Program-made: the position numbers and the translations under genes
The notes under the pieces: model-generated
The model's database searches: none
Told to the model about the DNA's origin: nothing
Seen by the model: the letters and a program-made list of their open reading frames with translations, nothing else
Assembly (NCBI GenBank): GCA_914767715.1
Contig: OU612071.1
Coordinates: 22,131,681-22,195,680, forward strand
Direction: 5' to 3'
Length of the DNA: 64,000 nt
Origin: Membranipora membranacea
Lineage: Eukaryota; Bryozoa; Gymnolaemata; Cheilostomatida; Membraniporidae
Part shown: piece after piece, positions 35,361 to 47,017 of the stretch
Layout: each line of letters begins with the position of its first letter
How positions within the stretch are numbered: the first letter of the stretch is position 1

Positions 35361-35834
35361 TGTGTCACATACGCTGTATGTGACACGCCTAGGTGCATGA
35401 CTCTACATGAAGCTAGGCGTTGTATATTGCACTGTCATGGTTGCCATGGTCCTAATCTGATTAATTGTTATACTCTTCTGCATTTACTTCCATTTTTTGC
35501 ACATTTAATTACCATCTAAATGCAGAGGTTGGCCATCAAAATAGCGACTTATCATCCCACCTGTTTCTATTTTTACTTCCTATTTATACAGGTCAGTATA
35601 AAGAACAGTGGTTTTTGCTCTGAAGAATCAGTTACAATTGCGAGTTACGATCGAGAGTTACATGTGACAGTTACAACTTGGTGTTGCAATTTATCAGTTG
35701 CCTGGGGCATTTGCCCCAGGGTGTAGTTCAGTAATAAAATCATCAATCTGTTGAAAAACTGCATTCAGTATTATAAAGTAATCTCATATGAACTCTACCA
35801 GCAGTGAACTGTCGTGATCTTTCTCGATCCGACA
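35361..35834 (+). repeat. 3' LTR
   Basis: Matches the 5' LTR from TGTCACATAC to CCGACA but lacks its outermost ~19 bp (TGTCACATACACCTAGGCG). Confidence 0.85.
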
Positions 35835-36464
35835 ACATTATAGACACATGAATGTCTTGGGAGGACTCCGATGATTTACTATAACAGCAGCAGCAGTGCA
35901 TCATCAAGTCCTGCTTTATGCAATATGTTCTCGTATGGAACATAATTCCAAACCCTATTAAAATGTGCTTTTTCTGTCTAGGTTTCATAAGCAAATATAC
36001 ACCTCTCCTCTGCCTGTGTATAGAAAACGTCTTGTGCTTCTGTTGCCATGGAAACAAAGAACTTTCCACATTAACATCAAGTGGTGAAAACAGTTGATGA
36101 CCTTTAGTCAACAATATGAGATGGTAGCTTATAAGTTGTTAATGGGATGCCGTCAATCATGTATTTGCACTTCTAAAAGGAAATTCCGAAGACTTGGTTT
36201 TGATTTTTGATTGATTGCCTAATATTTGTTTTTAAAAGGCAACCACAAGGATTTTAGACAAAAATAACAAACTGAGTATGAGGTCAATGCCTGGCTAGGC
36301 GGAATTATAGTGAGAAAAGATGTTAAAACAAAAATGCATTCTCACCGCATTAAAAGTAAAACTCGGTTTCTATTGTTCAGTTTGAACCATTATAATCTCA
36401 CAAAACAATAACTCAGATTTGACAGTAGAGTCGTCTTAATTTTGATTGATTGCCAGCTATATAT

Positions 36465-36470
36465 TTTAAT
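36465..36470 (-). promoter_or_regulatory. Candidate poly(A) signal (ATTAAA) of the MCT-like gene
   Basis: TTTAAT on the plus strand is ATTAAA on the minus strand, about 65 nt past the stop codon. It is the only close variant of the hexamer I see there. Confidence 0.35.
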
Positions 36471-36534
36471 GGTCAATGTCTGGCTATGCATAATGAATCA
36501 GATATGAAAATTGCCACTTTTATGCATTCTTTTC

Positions 36535-39500
36535 TCATTCTTCGTAAGCTTTGTTGATATTTCCACTAGGCTTAGCATAGGCTGCATCTACTCCTTCCTC
36601 CAAAATATCATGCTTAGAACACCAACAAAATTTCCTGACAAGAGGAATGAGAAGAAGCACTACTCCACCGAAAATGAAGGAAGATCCAAATACAGCATAT
36701 GTTACATCATAGCTACCAGACACTTCATACAGCCATGCTGTAACATAAATTGATTATATCCCTAAATCCTTTGAATCACATTTATCACATACTAATGGTT
36801 TGCTTGACTGACAGACTGACAGACCTCAAACCATAGAAAAACAGTGAGAGTCAATGTGCAGCATAGTCACACACAGGTAGAGACAAGTGGCACCTCAGTC
36901 TACAGATCTGCTGTCAGTCAATGCCAAAATATCTTATATGCTGCTACTAATACAAAGAGAGCTCCATTTACTTCCTACAGTAAAGTTACCAATCTCATAC
37001 ACAGGCATCACTTACCTCCCACACTGGGGCCAAGTAATATAAACACTGTATCTGTGAGAGAAAGCATTCCAGATCCGGTGATGAGATTTTCTACCCCAAT
37101 CAGGTCAGCTAATACCATATATCTCAAACTGAATGGTGCTCCTGTAAATGATAATGGATGAACATAACAATCATAATTAATATAAGTGAGTATTTTGCTC
37201 AAGGGTTTTCACTCAGTACTTTGCCATTCCAGCTACTCTATGTTTACTCCATAGTTAGTGCACATGTAATCTGAGAAAGGTAAAAGTCTATCGTCTACCT
37301 GTCTGCTGTACCAGGCGACCATTTTCTAAGTCCTGATATTAAAGCATAACCAGATAGAAACAGATACTATTTAATTATCCTAATCAATGACTTACCAAAG
37401 AAGAACCCAAAGCTTCCTGCATAGATAGCCTGATGATAAAACTTCTCACCGAAGTTCACCATTGAGATGAGACCAGCTCCTAAGAATGTAGATACATAGA
37501 GATAAAGACGATATGGCCTCACAGCAGCTGTATCTGCTGTCAATCCGTAACAAAAGCGCCCTACTATGCTACTTATCCCTACTATTGAAACCAGGAGAGC
37601 TCCACTCTCTGATGACAGACCAAAGTCTGATGCTCTTGCTGGTAACAAAACGATCGGTGCTACAGTGCAAAATCGAAGAGATGCCGAATTCATGCAAAAT
37701 ATTAAATAGACTGGATTACGTAGTAGCTTGATATCTGCAGATTTTCTCAGGACAAGCTTCATATTATCCAAGAACGACGGTGTCCCCTGAGTATTGTCAG
37801 ATGTCTCTGTTGTTTTCATTTGACAAACTGGGTAATGAGCTGAAAGTTTAGTATCTGCTTCTGGTGTCTGTCTGTCAGATTTTGTCCCTTTTCCTCTAGC
37901 ATAAAGTTTTAAGCGAAGGGTCTGATGTGGCGGAATTATTGCGGAACTGAGAACAATTCCTTGTAGGGTGGCTCCGGCTAACATATAAAATGTTCCATTG
38001 AGACCAAACACATAAAGCAGGTGAGAAGTCATAAGAGGGAATGTTAGAATGCCAAACCCACTTCCACATGAGATGATGCAGGAAGCGAGACCTCTCCTCT
38101 GTCTGAAATAGTGATTTGATATAACACTACCAGTATGTAGGAGCATGTTGATTCCAAGACCTACAGAAAAAGTAAAAATCATTTTCACTAGTCCCTAAAG
38201 ATATCAGTGCTACTAACACCCTGTATCCATACATAGCAGATAGGTGTTCAAAAAAAAGATTATAATGAGCCAAATACTATCCTGTTTTTTTAACTTTGTA
38301 GCCTGCTCCTTTTTCAAAATCTATTCATGGCTCGTTTGATTGGAAAACCTGGTTTTTGATTCAAAATATGTGTATGTGTAGATTAGAAATTTGATGCAAT
38401 GACAAGATAAATTTGACTCAATTTCTGCAACCTAAAGGCTAGTCAACACTAAGCTGTTTCTGTCGATGTTTTATTTTTACTATTTTGTTGTATTTTAGAG
38501 AGCTACCTGTCTGTGTTCATTGTTTAACCAGATTATATATGTTTAAGCGGTGACAATATTTTTGTGGTTCATGAACACTGTCAATTTTTCGAAAACTCCT
38601 CAGAGAACTTTAGTCATGGACAAACAAAATGTCTAAAAGTTAAATGTTAAAGGCCCCAAAAACACCCTACTGTAAGTCGAGTTCTGAACATCCCCTGAGA
38701 CAATGAAATTTTTAAACTGACAAACAGCCGACTCACCATTGATGAAGCCATATGAGATGTATAAGGTGTATATATTTGGAGCATGAGCACATATCAAAGT
38801 TCCAGATGCTAGAAGTAATGATCCTAAAACTCCTACAACGCGTGCACCATATGTGTTTATAACTCCACTCACAAATACACCTGAAACAAACAATCACAGC
38901 AAATATATATACAGGGGCATTTACAGTTCAAAGTCAATCAACAATTAAAGCAATAGTAGTGTTTTGGGACTGTGATGTTTGCTTGGTTAAAAAATTATGG
39001 TTGATCATATGCCAATGATCATAATTAAAATTTAGAGACTTCCTCAGCTTCAGGGGATTATAATTTGAAATTTGATAAATTCATAAATGTCTCTATGTTA
39101 TTGAGCAATGAAGAGGGGGGGGACTGTTGTGGTAGAAAAAGTTAACACTGTATCCATATGTTTTGAAGTGGTAGGGCCAGACCAGGTGGGTGTGGGAGGG
39201 GTGCTATAGCGCCTTCCCCAAAGGGGATATGGGGGGGGCCTGCCTCAAGAAAAAATTTAAAAATCAGAGACAATTTTAAGGCATTTCATCCCTTTTTAAG
39301 AAGAAAATTGACAAGAAATTAGCCTCGGATTTCAGTGTAACAGGAAGGGGCATCATCAGACCCCTACTGTGATTGACACTAAGAATTGAAAAAAATCGGT
39401 GAGCATTATATGATGAAAAGAGGATGAGTTGGGCCCAAAGGTTTGTTTTTTAGGCGGGCCATGGCGCAGAATATGATCCCAAATATGGGAAGGCTTCAGC

Positions 39501-40826
39501 TTGGATTGAAACATGAACGTTTTACATTCTTATACTATGTTAACCGCTTACAGATGTGACGATATCCTTCCCTCCCTATCCATCACTTGGACAAGCGGGA
39601 TGTCCTGTCCTTTTGAAGTGTACGCTCTATGCATACTGTAGGACAATGAATATGTCTTATCATAAATGTTCAAACGTAAGCCAGTACCAGGATTCTACAC
39701 TCCTAAGCACACTGCGAATAGACCCTCACGATAACCAATATCTATCACAAACTCAATACCAATACAATTTCAATACAATACAAATTAAAATTTCAATGGT
39801 TGATGTATTGTTATAGGTAATCGATTCGGTTTAAATACTGCTGCATGTTGCTTCGTCCCTGGTTGTCTCCCAATTTCTAGGTCGAAGAGTATCCAAAGAA
39901 ATTAGTATTAAAGTTGTATTACATCACTTGGTACTTGTACCTCAGAAATGAAGGTTCCTGACAATTTGTACCTGAAATACTTCTGATTCCAATTTGCATA
40001 GACAGCAACCAGAATGCTGCTGTTCTGCTTGTGTTGTATCTAGTCACCAGGTCATCATACAGAACTCCAAAAGACAATGTAATGCCGTCCGCAATCATCA
40101 AGAATACAAAGCAGCTCAGAACTATAACCCAGCCATATCCTATAAAATGAAGAACACGTCAATGCTTTCTTTTGGTAGGGAAAAACTTAAAACTGAAGGT
40201 AGATATTTAGGATAAGATACAGTTTTTGAACACAAACGACAGAGCTGTGTAAAATTCTGTTAAAGGCTATATGGCAGCTATACTTTTTCTTATATTGTTG
40301 TTAAGCTCACAATCAGACTAGGGACTAGACCAGAGGGACCTTGTGTGCATGCATCAAACCTGCCATAAATTATAGAGATATAAAAGTTCTAGCGCTTGTT
40401 GGGCCACAATGGAGCAAATCCAGGGTTTATCACCCCTGCCGAAAGCGGACATAGAAGAGCAGAGGAAATGAGAGCATGAGGCATGCTCAACAGAAAAAGA
40501 GAGTGATCATCCAAAAATGCTTTATAATACTAGATAACTTGGATGGGGGCAACTTCGAAATTAAATTTCAATTTTTTTACAACAAATTCTTAAAATTGCA
40601 GAGAAGTTGTCAACCTCTTGTGAACATGCGAGGTTATGTAACTTTTTTAGCATATTCAAATTATATATGGTGACCCTGCTTCTGACGCCTGAACAATTGA
40701 ACCACACTTACCCCCATCTACAAACTCGCATTTATCTGTTGGGATTTCATCTTTGTCGTTATCTTCGCCTTTCTCTCCTGCTCTGTGGCTATCTTCTATC
40801 TCCTGCTCAGCATTATCCTTCTCCAT
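36535..40826 (-). CDS. SLC16 / monocarboxylate-transporter-like MFS protein, complete, six exons
   Basis: A 12-TM major facilitator of the MCT type, in the plasma membrane; the family moves monocarboxylates, often with a proton, or other small solutes, so the substrate is not predictable here. Exons: 40826-40712, 40139-39972, 38880-38737, 38160-37396, 37141-37016, 36737-36535. They sum to 1521 nt, 506 residues plus stop, with no internal stop, and all five introns are phase 1 with GT-AG ends. The N terminus is acidic and cytosolic (MEKDNAEQEIEDSHRAGEKG...). The MCT signature DGGYGW spans the first junction (TM1), and the second signature YFRQRRGLA is near TM5. A ~70-residue hydrophilic loop separates the two six-TM halves (TM7 from NPVYLIFCMNSASLRF), and TM12 is SSFIFGGVVLLLIPL before a short cytosolic tail. 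The size is normal for the family (about 450-550). No defect seen. Confidence 0.93.
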
Positions 40827-40958
40827 GTATGTATTTTTGAAATATGGGTCTAACTTGGAGTGATGCTTTCACAGGTCTATTATGCAAGTGTCAAAGATGG
40901 GATTAGAATTGCAAGGTCCTGCAAAGTTAACAAACCATTGTCAATTATATGCATGCGC

Positions 40959-41061
40959 ATGTAATGTAATGTAATGTAATGTAATGTAATATAATGTAAT
41001 GTAATGTAATTTAATGTAATGTAATGTCATGTAACGTAACGTAACGTAATGTAATGTAATG
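40959..41061 (+). repeat. (GTAAT)n pentanucleotide microsatellite
   Basis: About 100 bp of GTAAT repeats with GTAAC variants, some 130 bp upstream of the MCT-like start codon. Confidence 0.9.
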
Positions 41062-42734
41062 AATAGGAATATGGAATAAAATGCTCATGCCTAAAATTGA
41101 TAGCTAAAGATAACTGAGCAAATTACGAACGAGTATAAAAAGGAAGGTGGTATGGTGCAGCACATGTGCGAGATACTAAATACAAAGATTAAGGGCTCAG
41201 ATAATATCATGGTCCATAAATCTCCTATAGCCTATGGCTTCATGTAATACTTAATATATAAATAATAAAATTCAGATGACGGGACCCGGCCGTAGCAGAC
41301 AGACGTTACATCTTAAATCGGTGAAACCAGCACTTCCAGCTCTATAAACAGCAGTGACAAAAATCATATATCACAACCCTGACATCTACTGATGGCCAAC
41401 TGTGCCTCGGTCTCAAAATGTGCTCAATCCAAAGACACAGCATCTCAATTTGTAATTTCATTGCTACAGGAGCAGCCCAGTCGACATGCGTTAAAACTTC
41501 AGATTGACTACATCTCCGGGTCGAGTTGTCGAATACAGACTTAAAAAAAGTTTCTGTGAGATCTGTTGGTCACAGAGATCTGAACCCATGCCAGACTGGT
41601 GATAAATTCCAGCCTGCCATCTATCCAATACAGGGAAAGACAAGCTAAGACAAACCTCCAGAAGAAGTAACTAATCTAGAAAAGGTCTGTTAATATCAAC
41701 CTGACTGCCAGCGCCCTACGGATCCAATCATGAAGACGTGCCTCACCTGTAAGATTCAGTATATCAGCAGAAGTCCAACATGAACAAAGACAGCGACCCA
41801 ACAGAGTGTATGGAACTCTTCTCTAGCTAAACTTATATTGAACCGGCCTACTTTACCTTTTATCTCTGGCTCATAGCCTGTAACCTTCTCAAGTCAAGCA
41901 CTGATATTGAGGGTCTCATATGAGTGCCTGAAAATACATGAAACTAACTTGAAGTGATCTGTGGCTATAGGGTGAATATATTATTTTTATTATACACAAG
42001 CGAGAAGAGCTAATTTAATATCAGCTGATAAGCCGTATCAGCATTAACATGGTTATTGTGTTGGCACTGTAACCAATATTAAACATATTAAGGTAATACT
42101 CCCAGCCCAGGGGTGGCGCATAGCTCAGGCACTTAGGGGGGCCTCTGATTTATTACCACTACTATGGTGTCAAGATTTATCAATACTAATGCTTGTAGGG
42201 ATTAGATTTTCTTGTGAACCTTGTGGGTACATATTTGTTAAAATTAAACTGCTTCTAGTTTGAGCGTGTTCATTACTCAGATACACAATGCGGGGACCCT
42301 GCCTTCTCACATTAAAAGCTGCAGGACCGTAAGGCTCGGTAAGCAAGAACTAGGAGGGAAGCATAGACAACAATTAAACGTCCTATACTGACCTGTTTTT
42401 ATAATGAATACAATATGCATTAATTCAAATAAAATAAAAGCGCCCCATGGTACAGTACAACAGAATAAACCTCTTCCCCCCATACACCCACTGGGTTAAT
42501 CCAACAATCAAACTCCTGAATACTGTGATACAGATTTTGTTGGCGACGCACAAATACTTATTTGTAAGAGTTATCCTCCCAAAGACCGAGTGTAAAATTT
42601 GGACGTTCTCTTTTGGTTTGAATTTTCCCAACCAAGTGATCATTTTGCCATGTTATTCTACTTATTCAGACCAATCGGAAAACAGGAAATTGAGGAAATC
42701 GAAAGGAATGGCTTGACTAGTAATCATTGAATAC
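41062..42734. other. No gene recognised
   Basis: A+T-rich sequence with short open frames on both strands near 42425-42716 that lack family features. Confidence 0.55.
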
Positions 42735-42797
42735 CATAGACCTACTAATAATAAATTTATTTATTAGATAAATTTATCTATTATTAGTAGGTCTATG
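42735..42797. repeat. Hairpin with ~25-bp arms
   Basis: CATAGACCTACTAATAATA and, after a short A+T-rich loop, TATTATTAGTAGGTCTATG (one mismatch in the stem). It directly precedes the triplicated segment. Confidence 0.75.
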
Positions 42798-42832
42798 TTG
42801 GTTACGTCTTTGGTAAAAACTTGGCCCGATTT

Positions 42833-45262
42833 CAGCAAAATGACCAAACCAGGACACAACCTCTACAGAATATCGTCATTGTGCAGCTATTGTAGTACCC
42901 ATAGTCACATATTGGAGCCTTTACATCCTCAACCACTCCTTTAAAGAACAACTGAGATCCAATGATGAATTTTAAGTGAGTGACCTTGGCAAAAATAGCG
43001 CAGTGTCATCTAACATAGATATTTGAAGCTGAAATAGCGTCGATCATTGTATCCTGACCTGGATAAAAGTCACAAGTATAGATATTTTTAGGACATTTTA
43101 TGTAATCATTTTCAATTGTTTGATAAGCCCTTGAATTATAATTTGATTTAAAAATAGAATATAATAAAAGATGAATGCTTCTTCCATCACACTTCGTCCC
43201 TGACACCAAATTTCATTGCATTTGATGAACCAGTCTTTGATGCTATCCACTGTGCTCGGCCCTAATCTAACGAAGGAACACAAACCAATGCACAACTAAA
43301 TTGAACCAATGCTTTTGCCATGATTCCATAGCTCCTCAAGTCAATGTGAACACAATGAATGGGAACTTAGTGAGCGTCAAAGGTTGCTGACGCACGTTAA
43401 ATTAGACTGAGAACTTCAAAACAATACCAAACAATATGATAGCGACACTGTGACTTAAATTAAATGATTTACACCAGGACCTTTGATAGCATCAAAGTAG
43501 AGAACTGCTTTTTTAGCTTTGTCAAATTCACTAAAATATATTCAGCAAAAAGACCAAAACAGAACACGACCTCTACAGGATATCGTCATTGTGCAGCTAT
43601 TGTAGTACCCATAGTCACACATGGGAGCCCTTACATCCTCAACCACTCCTTTAGAGAACAACTGAGATCCAATGATGAATTTTAAGTGGTTGACCTTGGC
43701 AAAAATAGTGCAGTGTCATCTAAAATAGATATTTGAAGCTGAAATGGAGTCGATCATTGTTTCCTGGCGTTGATAAAAGTCACAAGAATAGATATTTTTG
43801 TGACATTTTATGTAATCATTTTCAATTGGTTTGATTAGCCCTTGAATTTTAATTTGATTTAATAATAGAATATAATAACAAATGACTGCTTCTTCCATGA
43901 CACTTCGTCCCTGACACCAAATTTCATTGCATTTGATAGAGTTGTTTGTTTCTTAATCTTTGTAATTCAATATAATTCTTACTCTCTGGAATCACTGATG
44001 ACTCCCTCTCGTTTATTTCCATGACTCAGATCTCTTTGTTGATTACAATTTAGAAGGGGGGGGGGGGGGCGTCGGACAAAGGGAATTGGACCAGTCTTTG
44101 ATGCTATCCACTGCACTTGGCCCTAATCTAACGAAGGAACACAAACCAATACACAACTAAATTGAACCAATGCTTTCGCCATGATTCCATAGCTCCTCAA
44201 GTCAATGTGAACACAATGAATGGGAACTTAGTGAACGTCAAAGGTTGCTGACGCACGTTAAATTAGACTGAGAACTTCAAAACAATACCAAACAATATGA
44301 TAGCGACACTGTGACTTGAATTAAATGATTTACACCAGGACCTTTGATAGCATCAAAGTAGAGAACTGCTTTCTTAGCTTTGTCAAATTCACTAAATTAT
44401 ATTTAGCAAAAAGACCAAAACAGAACACAACCTCTACAGGATATCGTCATTGTGCAGCTATTGTAGTACCCATAGTCACACATGGGAGCCCTTACATCCT
44501 CAACCACTCCTTCAGAGAACAACTGAGAGCCAATGATGAATTTTAAGTGGTTGACCTTGGCAAAAATAGTGCAGTGTCATCTAAAATAGATATTTGAAGC
44601 TGAGATGGAGTCGATCATTGTATCCTGGCGTTGATAAAAGTCACAAGAATAGATATTTTTGTGACATTTTATGTAATCATTTTCAATTGGTTTGATTAGC
44701 CCTTGAATTTTAATTTGATTTAATAATAGAATATAATAACAAACGACTGCTTCTTCCATGACACTTCGTCCCGGACACCAAATTTCATTGCATTTGATAG
44801 AGTTGTTTGTTTCTTAATCTTTGTAATTCAATATAATTCTTACTCTCTGGAATCACTGATGACTCCCTCTCTTTTATTTCCATGACTCAGATCTCTTTGT
44901 TGATTGCAATTTAGAAGGGGGGGGGGGGCGTCGGACAAAGGGAATTGGACCAGTCTTTGATGCTATCCACTGCGCTCGGCCCTAATCTAGCGAAGGAACA
45001 CAAACCAGTACACAACTAAATTGAACCAATGCTTTTGCCATGATTCCATAGCTCCTCAAGTCAATGTGAACACAATGAATGGGAACTTAGTGAACGTCAA
45101 AGGTTGCTGACGCACATTAGTTTAGACTGAGAACTTCAAAACAATACCAAACAATATGATAGCGACACTGTCACTTAAATTAAATGATTTACACCAGGAC
45201 TTAAGATAGCATCAAAGTAGAGAACTGCTTTCTTAGCTTTGTTAGACTCACTAAAATATATC
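42833..45262. repeat. Segment present three times in tandem (710, 860 and 860 bp)
   Basis: Units start near 42833, 43543 and 44403 (CAGCAAAA.GACCAAA, then CTACAG.ATATCGTCATTGTG) and run to about 45262. They are very similar. Units 2 and 3 share a ~150-bp block (43938-44089; 44799-44948, AGAGTTGTTTG...GGGAATTGG, with a G10-14 run) that unit 1 lacks. Short conserved frames (plus 43464-43685 and 44325-44546; minus 43716-43898 and 44577-44759) follow from the duplication and I do not recognise them. On the minus strand every unit begins at ATATATTTTAGTGA, which in unit 3 is the stop codon region of the exon at 45251-45399. Confidence 0.85.
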
Positions 45263-47017
45263 CTTATTTGCGTCTTTCAGGTAGTTGATACATCCGCCAT
45301 CACCAGAATGGAAAAGCTGCGCAAGTACTTCACTATTCCCTTCTGACCTAAGAATATGATGAATTCCTTTGAAAACATCATTTTCTATCATAATTTTAGC
45401 TACAAAACAATAAAACTTCATCAAAGAACCAACAGTGATTTTATTTTATTTAAGTTGTAATGAGTACAAGTTCTGCCCCGGCATGGGGCCGTCAGATGTG
45501 GGGGCACAGACTAGCTACACAGTAATGATGACAGACCTTATGATTGAAAACCACATCATAAGTAATTGTTGATGTGCATTTTTCAGGTCAGTCATTATTG
45601 TCAAACATGTGCTGGGGTATCCAGCGGTAAAGTCATAACCTGGCCATAATGCTGTGGTAAAAATACCATCAGGACAAAATGCGCAGAGAGCATGATATGC
45701 CAATGCCAAAATTCCAGGAAAATAATACCATATATCGCATCTACACTGTACAATATACCAAAACAAAACACAAGCACATGGGTCCATTTATAAGGGTACA
45801 ATACTAGTGATACATGAGCAGATAACACCACAGAAGCAATATCCAATATCACCAATAACGCAGACAATGTGACGGCACTAAACCTCTATGCCGCACACCG
45901 AGCGGTTACTAGGGCGAATTGACGAGACTTTTTATTGTACATCAGCATCTTGATTGCTCTCTCAAACAAAACATACTGAACGGAGTAAAAACTATCTCCT
46001 ATATAGTACTACCAAAAATATGTAAAAACAGGACATCATTATGATATCAATGAATTGCAAAAACTAGGTAATAGCAAAGCTACAATTAATTGGCTCCCAC
46101 TCATGGAGATGGCAAAGCGTAATCTCACACACCAGGACACAGCCCATTATTTGGTCATCGTTATTGCAATAAATGTCTATTAAAATGTCATTATTTCTGC
46201 CACTGGAAGTGAATAAGAAATGATTAATATATGGCATTTCCAGTGACAGCCAGAATGGTCACTGTCAGGACCTGGTACATGACAGGTGATGGCTGTTACA
46301 ACAAGGCCTCATTGTTGGACTGAATCCCAGGCTACCAGTGTGCACCAATTCAGCTTCTTATTTCTCAGCATAGACTTAGAAAAACCACTAACTGGGCCTT
46401 CAGGGGGAGAAAGGAAGAGATTATCATCTCCACATGTTATACCAAGGTGCATAACAGCAATTAATTCCATGATGATGTAAGCTAGCATTTTTCCAGTTTA
46501 ATTCGATAAATCACCGTTTGGGATATCAAGCATAGGCATGGAGTTCCATCTCGACCATTGCCAATTTGTACGACCATTATATTTTCAATGCTTCATCATT
46601 TGGAACTATATGGCAATTTTTGGTGCAAGTGTATCTAAAGGTATTGATGGAGGGATTTAGGTGATTAGCTGATCAACGGTAGATACGGGGTATCATTTTG
46701 CATTTGCTTTCCATGTCACAGAAAGAATGTCAGCTCTATCACGTTGCGACTTTCTGCGGCTGAAATTGAAATGGCATCCAAGCCATGCGGTACAGGGAAT
46801 GTCAGTAGATTTTATTTTCGATGAATGGAGTGGTGTTGAATTCATAGATGTTAAATTTTATCTTTAACAGATTAATCACAGAAACGGACATTTGCAGAGC
46901 AGCTGGACTACTTCAGCTTTCTCTAGTAAGATACGTCAGAACACACAATGACTGTCCACCAAATTTTCATATGGCCTGCCACTTACCAGCTACTATATGT
47001 CGTTTTGGACCAGCCAT
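45251..47017 (-). CDS. Possible small two-exon gene (hypothetical)
   Basis: Exon 1 (47017-46987) reads ATG then AGPKRHIVA and ends in phase 1 at a GTAAGT donor. Exon 2 (45399-45251) follows TTGTTTTGTAG in phase 1 and encodes AKIMIENDVFKGIHHILRSE, GNSEVLAQLFHSGDGGCINY and LKDANKDIF before a TAG. Together they give 59 residues in one frame; further exons between them are possible. Exon 2 looks coding (49 open codons, strong acceptor), while exon 1 is short and could be chance. A solo LTR lies in the intron, and the triplicated segment starts at the stop codon. No family is recognised. Confidence 0.3.
45868..46300. mobile_element. Solo LTR, copy 2, with target duplication
   Basis: Starts TGTGACGGC and ends GGCTGTTACA, homologous along its length to 18029-18421, with a ~19-bp extra block near the 5' end. 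It is flanked by ACAA on both sides (45864-45867 and 46301-46304), a 4-bp target duplication. AATAAA is present in GCAATAAATG. No internal region remains. Confidence 0.85.

Larger units (their letters stand above)
33885..35834 (+). mobile_element. Complete small non-autonomous LTR retrotransposon
   Basis: Two LTRs flank a ~990-bp interior. The 5' LTR (33885-34374) starts TGTCACAT and ends CCGACA; the 3' LTR (about 35361-35834) ends the same way. A primer binding site follows the 5' LTR at once (TGGTGCCCAACCGAGTG, from 34377), and a purine tract (CAGGGGGGTG, about 35349-35358) precedes the 3' LTR. The 4-bp target duplication ACAT flanks it (33881-33884, 35835-35838). Each LTR holds AATAAA in GTAATAAAATC. 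The interior has no protease, RT or integrase, only a 76-codon frame (34501-34731, MEPYVPTSSTLLLGEMETDS...) without recognised homology. It must be mobilised in trans (TRIM/LARD-like). The LTRs differ at about 20 sites by eye, so the insertion is not recent. Confidence 0.9.

Noticed and set aside
33827-35726. Open frames of 68-86 codons in duplicate (33827-34321 and 35307-35726)
   Set aside because: They lie in the two LTRs of the small retrotransposon and are duplicated with them; no coding evidence.
36511-36753. Plus-strand frame over the last transporter exon
   Set aside because: Antisense of a well-supported coding exon.
42833-45262. CRISPR-like or satellite array
   Set aside because: Only three long units without short regular repeats and spacers, in an animal genome; it is a segmental tandem duplication.
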